From contig NZ_SSOA01000001.1 of assembly GCF_004801395.1 (NCBI RefSeq), forward strand, positions 124,001-188,000: 64,000 nucleotides of DNA, given 5' to 3'. Every line of letters starts with the position of its first letter. The stretch's first letter is position 1. Source of the DNA: Gillisella terrae. GTDB lineage: Bacteria; Pseudomonadota; Alphaproteobacteria; Rhizobiales; Rhizobiaceae. A model generated the notes under the pieces. That model saw only the letters and a list, made by a program, of their open reading frames with translations, was not told where the DNA came from and searched no databases. The position numbers and the translations under genes are program-made. Positions 52,925 through 61,204 of the stretch are shown here, one piece after another.

Positions 52925-53248
52925 TTAGCGAGGGCAGACCTGCACGCGATAGGCATCACCCCATTCATTGTGACGCCATTCATAATGGCAGGCGGGCACA
53001 TAGACCGGACGATAGTAGGTTCTATAGACTGGTGGCGGTGGTGGTGGTGCTTCATACACCGGATAGGCATAGGCGGGGCGGCGCGCTTCATTGATCAAGG
53101 CACCGCCGATAATGCCGCCGACGGCACCTGCGGCAACACCACCCCAAAAATGGTCATGGGCCTGCGCCGCTGGCGCAGTTGCAACGAGAGAAAGCCCAAC
53201 CATAGATGTGGCCAGACCCGCAGACATAAATGTACGAAATATGGACAT
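52925..53248 (-). CDS. Small exported glycine-zipper protein
   Basis: A 107-residue protein with a signal peptide (about 1-30, ending PAAQA), a Gly-zipper segment (GGVAAGAVGGIIGGAL, about 37-52), a Pro/Tyr-rich middle (YEAPPPPPPVYRTYY) and two Cys near the C-terminus. It is probably an envelope or outer-membrane-associated protein. No specific function is known. Confidence 0.75.
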   Translation of the reverse strand: MSIFRTFMSAGLATSMVGLSLVATAPAAQAHDHFWGGVAAGAVGGIIGGALINEARRPAYAYPVYEAPPPPPPVYRTYYRPVYVPACHYEWRHNEWGDAYRVQVCPR

Positions 53249-53516
53249 GACCTTGTTCCTTTCAAAGCCCTACTTCGAAGATATGGGCATAATCTGATCT
53301 CGAAACACGGCAGATTAATGATCAATCTGTGGCAGAGAATTTTAAATCTATGTCATGTTTTTCGCACTTACAGTTGTTTTCACAAAGTAATTCGCTCGTT
53401 GGGGGGAATGAAACGGATGGTTAATAAGGTGTTGTTTTTCGAAGGTTACTCTGTTTAGGTCTTTGTGGGGTGACGGGTTGGTGTTCTTGCAAACTCAAAC
53501 GTAAAAGGGGGGCGCA

Positions 53517-56500
53517 TTGCCGGTGGAAGGAGGACTTCTCGCCATTGCGTGCGAAAAAATCGCAAAACTGGACGTTCCTGCCTTTATCAAGGACAGCGAG
53601 TTGCGGTTTGTTGCGGTTAATCCGGCGTTTGAGGCATTTTCGGGCTATGATCGGGCTTCTCTTTTAGGTCATGACATGGGCACATTGACCGGAAGGCCAG
53701 AAGATTGCGCCTGGGAAGATATGGAGCGCCGCGCGCTGGTGTTTGCCGATGAGCAATTGGCGCTGTGTTTCGATGGGAGTGGGCAGGAACATTGCCGGGT
53801 ACAAATTGAGCGTTTTGTGACCGAAGATGAAAAGCTCTTCGTGTTTGGTGTGTTTCGCGAGCGCCCCAGACAATCAAAAGGACGGCTGTTAAAGCGTAGC
53901 CGCCACGCGCCACCTGTTGATACTGTGCCGGCAAAACTGCTTGCCGCCAATGATACCATGCAGCCGACCGCAGATTTTCCGGCCTTGCTGGATGCTCTTG
54001 CCACCGGCGTGTTGCTGCTGGATGGCGACCTTCGGATCGCGTATTTTAACCATGTCATAGTCGATATGTTTGCCGCCATTGGCCATAGGCCAAGGGCAGG
54101 GGACGGGTATCTGACCTTGGTGGATGCCATTCTTGCCGAGAAAGGGCAAGGCGCACAGATCGATCGTCAGGGTCTCGTCGACCTGGTCATGACACGTGAC
54201 GTGGCTGATAAAGAAAGTTTGGCTGCGCGTCGGATTCCTTTGGGCAAAAGGATTGTTGATATCAGCCGCAAGACTTTGCCCTGTGGCAATATTCTGTTGC
54301 AAATCAGCGATGTCACGGATTTGCAGGCTTTTGAGCACGAAAGTCTGCTGTATCGCAGCGTGTTGGAAAATGTGCCAGAGCCGGTTTTTCTGCGCGATAG
54401 CGCGCGGCGGCTGATTTTTGCCAATGCGGCCTATGAGCAAATGTTGGGTGAAGACCGAACCCGCTTTTACGGCATGACCGAAGACGAAATGTTTTTGGAA
54501 AATGGCGCGCAATTGCGCAGCGAAAACGACAGTGTTCTTGAAACGGGTATGCAGATTGAGCGCGAGCAGGTTATTACCATGCCCAATGGTGTGGCCGTGC
54601 CGTTGCTCACCAGTCTGCACCGCATTGAGGATGGCGATGGTGCGCGCTATATCGTGGGGACACTTGCCGATATTTCGATCCTGAAAGTCAGCGAGCGCGC
54701 TCTTGTGGAAGCGCGGGCGCAGGCGGAAGCGCTTTACCAGCAATTTGAACGGATTTTGCGCACCATGCCCATCGGCGTGGTTATCTGGGATCAGGATCTC
54801 ACCATCAGTTTTGCCAATTCAAAGGCGCGCGAAATTGTCAATTGGCCTGATGACCGGCCCATCAATGGTGTGTCTGGAGCGGATTATATCCGTCACGCCT
54901 ATGACAATGGCTGGCCTTTGATCGCTGAAGGTGAGGATCTGGATGCGCGGATTGCAGCGCGATGTGCTGAAATCAAACAGCTTAACGGCACCCAGCAATA
55001 TGAGAGAACGCTGGACAATGGCTGCCATGTGCTGGTGAGCATGACATCTCTGGAGCATGGCCAGATTTTGGTAACCTACACCGATTACACCGAAAAGCAT
55101 TTGCGTGAGCGGGAAATCCGGGAAGCCAGAGCCCGCCTTGAAGATGTTGGCACTTTGCTGAAAGAGGCCTCACAGGTGATGACGCAAGGCCTTTGCGTGG
55201 TGGCAAAACATAAAATTCTCTATGCCAACGACAAGTTTGCCGAAATACTGGATCTTCCCGCCCCAATGGTTGCCCAAGGGGCTGATTGGCAAGCGCTTTA
55301 TGACGCTTCCATGCACAATGGCGCGTTCGAGACTGAGTTGGCAGAGCTTCTTGCTGACATGACATCGCGCCTTGCCAATGAGAAAAGCGCAAGCGGTGTG
55401 CTGAAGCGGCATGATGGTGTCTGGGTGAATTTGGAAGTGTTGGTCAGTGGTGAAGGCCGTTGGCTGTTCGTGGTGCGCGACATTTCCGATGCAAAAAATC
55501 GCGAAGCGGAGCTAACCGCGCTGGCATCGCAGGCGGAGGCGGCTGACAAAGCCAAATCGCGCTTTCTGGCCAGCATGGGGCAGGAAATTCGCACCCCGAT
55601 GAGCGGTGTGCTGGGCATGGCCGAATTGCTGATATCATCGGATCTCGATGCCCGCCAAAAGACATTTGTTGATGTTATCTTGAAATCTGGTCGATCTCTT
55701 TTGACCATTATCAATGATATTCTGGACTTCGCCAAGATTGATGATCGAAGCCTGTCCTTGCGCAAAGCCCCTTTTGATCCGATGGCGGCGGTGGAAGACG
55801 TGATCCTGCTGATGGCCGGTCGGGCTGCGGAGAAGGACATAGAGCTGCTGGTGCGCGGTCATGGTGGCATCAAGCATCTGGTATCGGCGGATGCGGGGCG
55901 TTTTCGGCAGATTTTGACCAAGCTTGTTGATGAGGCCATCAAGGCAACGGACAAAGGCCATGTGCTGGTGGAGCTGTCCGAGCAAAAGGAAAGTGATGAC
56001 CTGCTGTGGCTGACCCTTCAAGTTGAAGATACCGGCCGCGGATTCACGCCAGAGCAGCGCAGCCTTGCCTTTTCCAAGTTTTCGCAATTCGAAGAGCCGC
56101 CTGTGTTTCATAAGGGCGGTGCCGGTCTGGCGCTGTCCATCGTTGGTGGATTGGTGGAGTTGTTTGGTGGCACCATTGGCATTCTGAGTGAACCGGGTGA
56201 GGGGGCCGTGATCACGGTGCGCTTGCCGCTGGCCATTGCCGGTGAGAAAATATCGGAGCGTTCAGCCTTGCATTTGCAAGGCAGCAGGGTTTTGGCATTG
56301 GCAGAAAATGCGCTGTCTTGCAGCATCCTCAACGATCAATTGGCCCAATGGGGTTTTGATGGCGTAGCACTTACCGAGCCGGAAATTGCCTTTGGCGTAT
56401 TGCGCGAAGCGATTGTGGTTGATCAGGTCATTGAGGTGCTGGTGGTGGATGTTCAAAAGGCCGGAGATGCAGCGATAGATTTCATCCGGCGCGTGCGACG

Positions 56501-57164
56501 TGATGGCCTGTTTAACCGCCTCGCCATTCTTGCTCTGATGCCGGGGAACCTGTCAGGCTTGCATGACGAGCTTGGGGACATGAATGTTCAGGCGCAATTG
56601 CACAAGCCCGTCGCCGATACTCTGCTGCGCAACGCAATTTCGGATGTGTTGAAGGCGGCAAGGCGGGCCTTGCGTCATGAAACGCCGCAAGAAGAAATCG
56701 TGAGGGTGAAGGGCCCACTGCATCAGATGGCCAGCAGGCTCTTGCCGTCGCAGCCCAGCCAGACCGTGATGATCGTCAATGCAAGTGACGTGGAAGGTGA
56801 TTTTTTCCGCCACACCTTGTCGGAGGCCGGAATTGGCTTTCAGCTTTTTGCAAGCCAGGAGCAGGCGTTCAGCCTTTGGCAGCAACAGCGTCCGCGCGTG
56901 ATGCTGATTGATTTGACGCAGGACGATGCGGGTGCTTTCGAGTTTCTAAGCTTTGTGCGGGCGGAAGAAGGCCGCACACCACATTTGCCGCCGACCGCTT
57001 TGATCGGACTTGCAAGCCGTGCAGTTGAGAATGATAGCGCGGTCTATCTCACCGCAGGCCTTGATGATCTGCTGGTCTTGCCGCTCAGTCCTGCCAAGCT
57101 TCTGGCGTGTCTTCAGCACTGGTCGGCAGAGCATCATCCACAGCCACAGATGGCGCTATCGTGA
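53517..57164 (+). CDS. Multi-PAS hybrid histidine-kinase-like protein lacking the phospho-acceptor His
   Basis: A 1215-residue cytosolic protein with no TM. Roughly five PAS modules cover residues 10-650, then a HisKA-like helix pair, HATPase and two receiver-like domains (about 925-1060 and 1080-1205). The H-box reads FLASMGQEIRTPMSGVLGM, so the acceptor His is Gln689 (codon CAG, 55581-55583). The N-box reads LTKLVDEAIKAT, with Glu806 where the Mg-binding Asn normally sits. G1 (DTGRGF) is kept and G2 is GGAGLALS. REC1 keeps Asp (VLVVDVQ) and Lys (LHKPV) but lacks the acidic pair; REC2 keeps Asp (VMLIDLTQ) but has Leu for Lys. It is likely a catalytically dead signalling scaffold. The start is TTG after AAAAGGGGGG. 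Confidence 0.85.
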   Translation: MPVEGGLLAIACEKIAKLDVPAFIKDSELRFVAVNPAFEAFSGYDRASLLGHDMGTLTGRPEDCAWEDMERRALVFADEQLALCFDGSGQEHCRVQIERFVTEDEKLFVFGVFRERPRQSKGRLLKRSRHAPPVDTVPAKLLAANDTMQPTADFPALLDALATGVLLLDGDLRIAYFNHVIVDMFAAIGHRPRAGDGYLTLVDAILAEKGQGAQIDRQGLVDLVMTRDVADKESLAARRIPLGKRIVDISRKTLPCGNILLQISDVTDLQAFEHESLLYRSVLENVPEPVFLRDSARRLIFANAAYEQMLGEDRTRFYGMTEDEMFLENGAQLRSENDSVLETGMQIEREQVITMPNGVAVPLLTSLHRIEDGDGARYIVGTLADISILKVSERALVEARAQAEALYQQFERILRTMPIGVVIWDQDLTISFANSKAREIVNWPDDRPINGVSGADYIRHAYDNGWPLIAEGEDLDARIAARCAEIKQLNGTQQYERTLDNGCHVLVSMTSLEHGQILVTYTDYTEKHLREREIREARARLEDVGTLLKEASQVMTQGLCVVAKHKILYANDKFAEILDLPAPMVAQGADWQALYDASMHNGAFETELAELLADMTSRLANEKSASGVLKRHDGVWVNLEVLVSGEGRWLFVVRDISDAKNREAELTALASQAEAADKAKSRFLASMGQEIRTPMSGVLGMAELLISSDLDARQKTFVDVILKSGRSLLTIINDILDFAKIDDRSLSLRKAPFDPMAAVEDVILLMAGRAAEKDIELLVRGHGGIKHLVSADAGRFRQILTKLVDEAIKATDKGHVLVELSEQKESDDLLWLTLQVEDTGRGFTPEQRSLAFSKFSQFEEPPVFHKGGAGLALSIVGGLVELFGGTIGILSEPGEGAVITVRLPLAIAGEKISERSALHLQGSRVLALAENALSCSILNDQLAQWGFDGVALTEPEIAFGVLREAIVVDQVIEVLVVDVQKAGDAAIDFIRRVRRDGLFNRLAILALMPGNLSGLHDELGDMNVQAQLHKPVADTLLRNAISDVLKAARRALRHETPQEEIVRVKGPLHQMASRLLPSQPSQTVMIVNASDVEGDFFRHTLSEAGIGFQLFASQEQAFSLWQQQRPRVMLIDLTQDDAGAFEFLSFVRAEEGRTPHLPPTALIGLASRAVENDSAVYLTAGLDDLLVLPLSPAKLLACLQHWSAEHHPQPQMALS

Positions 57165-57878
57165 AATGCTGCCGCACAGCATTTCACGCTTTCCCGCAAA
57201 ACCTTTGCGGCGCTCCACCTGAAAGCCTGCCGCCGCCAGATTGCGCCGCACGAAACCGGCTGCGGCATAGGTGGCAAAGCGACCACCATCGCGGGTGAGC
57301 TGGCAAAGGCGGGTCATCAGCTCAATCGACCACATGTCGGCATTGCGCGATGGCGCAAACCCATCCAGATACCAGGCATCGAACGGCTCTTGCCAGCTTT
57401 TGAGCGAGGTCAGCGCATCACCACAAACCACCACCAGCCGTGTCTGGTCATCCAGATCGAGCTGAACCTGACCGCTGGGAGCCTCAGGCCAAAGCGATAC
57501 GAGTTTCTGTCGCTCAACATCAATTTCCGGCCAATGGGAGAGGGCGCGGTCAATATCCTGCCCCTGCATGGGATAGAGCTCAAATGAGGTAAAGGTGAGT
57601 TTTTGCCCGGGCTGGCGGTAGAGTTTCCACTGCCGCCATGTTTCCATGGCATTCAGGCCAGTGCCGAAACCAAGCTCGCCGATGCGGAAATCCTGCGCGC
57701 CGTGCCAGCGCTGTGGCAGATCATTGCCCGCCAAAAACACATGGCCGCATTCCAGCCTGCCATCGGTCTGGCAGTAAAAATGGTCGCCAAAAGCGGTGGA
57801 ATAGGGCATATCGCCCTCTTGCCAGGTCAAGCTCTGGTGCGTTGCGGCAATTTCGGATTCTGAAGTGGAGTGTGTCAT
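57156..57878 (-). CDS. mnmD: tRNA mnm5s2U34 methyltransferase MnmD
   Basis: A SAM-dependent methyltransferase that completes mnm5s2U at the wobble position of tRNAs, equal to the N-terminal half of E. coli MnmC. It has 240 residues: WQEGDMPYSTAFGDHFY (start of domain), IGELGFGTGLNAMETW (SAM motif I), DAWYLDGFAPSRNADMWS (DxFxP-type motif) and TYAAAGFVRRNL. Its start codon overlaps that of the divergent FAD oxidase gene (shared CATG). Its 3' end overlaps the kinase-like gene by 9 bp. Confidence 0.92.
   Translation of the reverse strand: MTHSTSESEIAATHQSLTWQEGDMPYSTAFGDHFYCQTDGRLECGHVFLAGNDLPQRWHGAQDFRIGELGFGTGLNAMETWRQWKLYRQPGQKLTFTSFELYPMQGQDIDRALSHWPEIDVERQKLVSLWPEAPSGQVQLDLDDQTRLVVVCGDALTSLKSWQEPFDAWYLDGFAPSRNADMWSIELMTRLCQLTRDGGRFATYAAAGFVRRNLAAAGFQVERRKGFAGKREMLCGSISR
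57161..57187. terminator. Bidirectional hairpin at the overlap of convergent genes
   Basis: GTGAAATGCTG (57161-57171) / CAGCATTTCAC (57177-57187), a perfect 11-bp stem with a 5-nt loop. It lies across the stop codon of the kinase-like gene and within the last codons of mnmD. A T-tract is weak (GCTTTCCC). Confidence 0.55.
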
Positions 57879-59076
57879 GACAAATGGCGATAAGATGGCT
57901 TTGCGCTTTGGTCAACTCTCTACCGATCTTCTTATTGTTGGCGGCGGCATTATGGGCCTTTGGGCGGCGCGTTTCGCGCTGGAAGCGGGGTTGCGCGTCA
58001 CATTGGTGGATGCAGAGCGCATTGCCAGCGGGGCCAGCGGTGGTTTGCTTGGCTCGCTCATGCCCTATATGCCCGATAGATGGTGCGAGAAAAAGCAATT
58101 CCAGTTTGATGCGCTGCTATCGCTGGAAGATGAAGTGGCGCGGCTGGAGGCGGAAACCGGGCTCTCCGTTGGCTACCTGCGCGCAGGCCGGTTGATCATG
58201 CTGCCCAAACCGCATTTGCGCACCATTGCGCTTCGCCACGAAAAAGATGCGCAAACCGCCTGGCAGACGCCCACCCGCAGCTTTGCCTGGCAGGTGCTGG
58301 ATCAATCACCCTTTGGAGCGGATTGGCCAGACCCCAGCTATACGGAGGGCGGATTGGTGCATGATACGCTGGCGGCGCGCGTGTCACCGAGAGGCCTGAC
58401 GCAGGCCTTGCGGCAGGTTTTGATGGCATCACCCCGCTGCAAGATTATCGAGGGCGCAGCAGTGAAAGGCTTTGATATCGCGCAGCAGCAGGCCTTGTTG
58501 CAAGATGGCCGCAAGATTGCCTATGGTCATGTGATGATTGCGGCGGGCACCGGCTCATTTCCGCTGCTGGAGGCCTTGGTGCCACCGCAGCCGCAGCCTT
58601 TGGGCATGGCCGTGAAAGGACAATCGGCGCTGTTGCAGGCCAAAATTGATCCAACCCTGCCGCTGTTGTTTCTCGATGGCGTCTACATCGTGCCCCATGA
58701 TGACGGACGGGTGGCGATTGGCAGCACCAGCGAGAACCATTTTGAGGCCCCCTTCAGCACCGATGAGCAGTTGGAGAGGTTGATCGAGCGGGTTGGCATC
58801 ATGGTGCCCGCCTTGCGCGATGCACCGGTTGTCGAGCGCTGGGCGGGTCTGCGTCCCAAGGCCATTGACCGCGACCCCATGATTGGCCCGCACCCGGAGC
58901 ATCCAACAGTGCTTGCGCTTACAGGCGGATTTAAAATCAGCTTCGGTCTGGCCCATCGGCTTGCGCAAGCGGCGCTTGCTCCGCTGCTGGGGGCTTCGCT
59001 TTCGGCACAATCATTCGGCCTGCCTGCCGGGTTTACGCTCCGGCATCATCTTGAGGTTGCTTCACGCAAAAAGTGA
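57877..59076 (+). CDS. FAD-dependent oxidoreductase, MnmC2-like
   Basis: A 399-residue DAO-family flavoenzyme. The N-terminal FAD motif is LLIVGGGIMGLWAARFALEAG, followed by GASGGLLGSLMPYMPDRW, and a C-terminal GLRPKAIDRDPMIGP / LALTGGFKISFGLAH. Its divergence from mnmD suggests it is the oxidase half of a split MnmC (cmnm5U to nm5U). The start has GTGGAG upstream. The last codons and stop (AAA AAG TGA) coincide with the core of a family B repeat. Confidence 0.8.
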   Translation: MTNGDKMALRFGQLSTDLLIVGGGIMGLWAARFALEAGLRVTLVDAERIASGASGGLLGSLMPYMPDRWCEKKQFQFDALLSLEDEVARLEAETGLSVGYLRAGRLIMLPKPHLRTIALRHEKDAQTAWQTPTRSFAWQVLDQSPFGADWPDPSYTEGGLVHDTLAARVSPRGLTQALRQVLMASPRCKIIEGAAVKGFDIAQQQALLQDGRKIAYGHVMIAAGTGSFPLLEALVPPQPQPLGMAVKGQSALLQAKIDPTLPLLFLDGVYIVPHDDGRVAIGSTSENHFEAPFSTDEQLERLIERVGIMVPALRDAPVVERWAGLRPKAIDRDPMIGPHPEHPTVLALTGGFKISFGLAHRLAQAALAPLLGASLSAQSFGLPAGFTLRHHLEVASRKK

Positions 59077-59098
59077 AATCCGGTTCTTGCCGTTTTCG
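59067..59098. repeat. Family B fragment (copy 7)
   Basis: AAAAAGTGAAATCCGGTTCTTGCCGTTTT is a diverged core without the outer arms. The FAD-oxidase stop TGA lies inside it. Confidence 0.5.
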
Positions 59099-59183
59099 TC
59101 ATAGTGTCATGCAAATCGCCTATCTCGAAGAGAAAGCGGGTCTTTGACCCTTGCTGATTCGATGAGCCGAGGAGGCAAACTGC

Positions 59184-59891
59184 ATGCGTTACTCGATTTG
59201 TTATACACCTTCAGCGCGTGATCCCCTGACGCTGGCCGCAAGCAGCTGGCTGGGGCGCAGCGTCTATTCCGGCGAAGCGGTAGAACACCCTGAGGGCATC
59301 GGTTTGAGCCAAAGTGAGATTGCCTTTCACACCGCTTTGCCGCGCCGCAATGGTTTTCATGCCTGCCTGAAGGCTCCTTTTCGCCTGCATCCTGATGTGA
59401 GTGAGGCGATGTTGCTGCGCGAACTGATGCATTTTTCCGGCGTTGTCGAACCCTTTGCCCTGCCTGCGCTGGAAGTCGGGCGGCTGGGGGATTGTTGCGG
59501 CTTGATGCTCAGCCATCAATCGGTGCAGCTTGATCAATTGGCCTCTCTGGTGATGCAGAATTTTGATCAGTTTCGCGCGCCCCTCACAGAAGCCGAAATT
59601 GACCGCATGGCACCGGAACGCTTGAGCGCGCCGCAATTTGCCAATCTCTACCGCTGGGGTGATCCGCATGTGCTGGATGAATATCGCTTCTACCTCCCCT
59701 TGACCGGCCCACTCTCGACCCACGACAGGGAGCGGGTGCAAAAGGCCACCAGCAACTATTTTTCCACCTATCTCGTTCAGCCGCCAGTGTTTTCCAATCT
59801 GGCGCTGTTTGTGGAGCGTGAGCAGGGCGCGCCATTGGTGGTGCATTCGCTGCATCCCATGGGGCGGGTTTCGGCACGCAAGATTGCCTAG
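59184..59891 (+). CDS. DUF1045 (2H phosphoesterase-like) protein
   Basis: A 235-residue DUF1045 protein. Family members often occur with phosphonate (phn) genes, but none is here. It begins MRYSICYTPSARDPLTLAASSWLGRS. The conserved RNGFHACLKAPF carries the first H-x-(T/S/C)-like element; the second is unclear. Function unknown, possibly a cyclic or RNA-end phosphoesterase. The stop TAG is the left terminal triplet of family B copy 8. Confidence 0.8.
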   Translation: MRYSICYTPSARDPLTLAASSWLGRSVYSGEAVEHPEGIGLSQSEIAFHTALPRRNGFHACLKAPFRLHPDVSEAMLLRELMHFSGVVEPFALPALEVGRLGDCCGLMLSHQSVQLDQLASLVMQNFDQFRAPLTEAEIDRMAPERLSAPQFANLYRWGDPHVLDEYRFYLPLTGPLSTHDRERVQKATSNYFSTYLVQPPVFSNLALFVEREQGAPLVVHSLHPMGRVSARKIA

Positions 59892-59939
59892 TGGTTTGTC
59901 AGGGAAAAGTGGTCACCGGTTTTCTGATCAGGCAAACTC
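59889..59939. repeat. Family B element (copy 8)
   Basis: TAGTGGTTTGTCAGGGAAAA, core GTGGTCACCGGTTTTCTGATC, then AGGCAAACTC. It starts with the DUF1045 stop codon. Confidence 0.85.
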
Positions 59940-60020
59940 AAACAAAGAAGTTCATAGTCTCTCGACAAGGTTCTATCGCAGTGCTTAACCTTTGATCTCC
60001 CGAGATATAAAGGTGACGTG

Positions 60021-60941
60021 ATGCAGGATAAAGCCTACCCCCGCGATCTCATTGGTTATGGTCGCCACACGCCCGATCCCAAATGGCCGGGCGGGGCCAA
60101 TGTGGCGGTGCAATTTGTGATCAATTACGAAGAAGGCGGAGAAAGCTGTATTCTGGATGGCGATCCCGGTTCGGAAAATCTTCTGTCCGAAATTGTTGGT
60201 GCGGCAAGCTGGCCTGGCCAGCGCAATCTTAATATGGAATCGATTTATGAATATGGCTCTCGTGCCGGTTTCTGGCGCTTGCACCGGATGTTCACAAAGC
60301 TGAATCTGCCTGTCACCGTTTATGGTGTCACACAGGCCATGGTGCGCAATCCGGACGCAGTGGCTGCCATGAACGAGGCAGGCTGGGAAATTGCCAGCCA
60401 TGGATTGCGTTGGCTGGAATATAAGGATTTTCCAGAAGACGTAGAGCGCCAGCATATTCAGGATGCCGTCAGGCTGCACACGCAGGTGGCTGGCGAGCGG
60501 CCCTATGGAATGTATCAGGGCAAGCCATCAGACAACACGCTCAAGCTGGTGATGGAAGAGGGCGGTTTTCTCTATTCCTCCGATAATTATTCGGATGATT
60601 TGCCGTTCTGGGTGCCGGATCATCATGGCAAGCCATTTTTGATCATTCCCTATACGCTGGAAACCAACGACATGCGCTTTGCCACCCCGCAAGGCTTCAA
60701 TTCCGGCGATCAGTTTTTCACCTATCTCAAGGATGCGTTTGATACGCTCTATCAGGAGGGAGAAGAGGGGGCACCGAAAATGATGTCCGTGGGTCTGCAT
60801 TGCCGTCTCGTCGGGCGTCCCGGACGGGCCGCCGCTCTCAAGCGATTTTTGGATTACGTGCTGTCGCATGACAAGGTCTGGGTGCCGACGCGGTTGGATA
60901 TTGCCAAACACTGGCATGAACATCACAAGCCAAACTGGTAA
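60021..60941 (+). CDS. puuE: Allantoinase PuuE
   Basis: A 306-residue polysaccharide-deacetylase-fold allantoinase opening the allantoin ring to allantoate; it is metal-independent in the PuuE class. Typical blocks are PRDLIGYGRHTPDPKWPGGANVAVQFVINYEEGGE, YGSRAGFWRL, WEIASHGLRWLEYKDF and MMSVGLHCRLVGRPGRAAAL. The start is ATG 60021 with AAAGGTGA upstream (a GTG precedes it directly). No other purine-degradation genes are visible nearby. Confidence 0.92.
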   Translation: MQDKAYPRDLIGYGRHTPDPKWPGGANVAVQFVINYEEGGESCILDGDPGSENLLSEIVGAASWPGQRNLNMESIYEYGSRAGFWRLHRMFTKLNLPVTVYGVTQAMVRNPDAVAAMNEAGWEIASHGLRWLEYKDFPEDVERQHIQDAVRLHTQVAGERPYGMYQGKPSDNTLKLVMEEGGFLYSSDNYSDDLPFWVPDHHGKPFLIIPYTLETNDMRFATPQGFNSGDQFFTYLKDAFDTLYQEGEEGAPKMMSVGLHCRLVGRPGRAAALKRFLDYVLSHDKVWVPTRLDIAKHWHEHHKPNW

Positions 60942-60966
60942 GTGGTGCAACAGGGTTGCTTTTGAG

Positions 60967-60991
60967 TGTAGCGCGTCAAACACGCGCTACA
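60967..60991. terminator. Hairpin downstream of puuE
   Basis: TGTAGCGCGT (60967-60976) / ACGCGCTACA (60982-60991), a perfect 10-bp stem without a T-tract, 25 bp after the puuE stop. Confidence 0.5.
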
Positions 60992-60992
60992 G

Positions 60993-61032
60993 AGAACCTT
61001 TGTGCAGCATATAGAGCCACGCCTCTGTAAAA
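60993..61032. repeat. Diverged palindrome 2 of family A
   Basis: ACCTTTGTGCAGCATATAGA-GCCACGCCTCTGTA resembles the ATCCTTTGTGCACCATGTAT... module of copy 5. It lies upstream of a separate palindrome 1 (61102-61153), so the module order is reversed here. Confidence 0.5.
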
Positions 61033-61101
61033 TTTGCTTCAAAAGTGTGTGCATTTCCTGCAAAAAAATGTTTTTTGAGAGGATTATTTAATTCTCAAAC
61101 G

Positions 61102-61153
61102 CTACCGCATAATTCCTTAAGTCGGAATCGATTTAAGGAATTATGCGGCAGAT
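61102..61153. repeat. Family A element (copy 6, palindrome 1)
   Basis: CTACCGCATAATTCCTTAAG-TCGGAATCGATTTAAGGAATTATGCGGCAG, a near-perfect palindrome of about 46 bp. Confidence 0.85.
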
Positions 61154-61204
61154 ACGCTCTGCTGCAAGACGGAGCCGTTATTTACTGCCAGAGAACCGTT
61201 TTCA

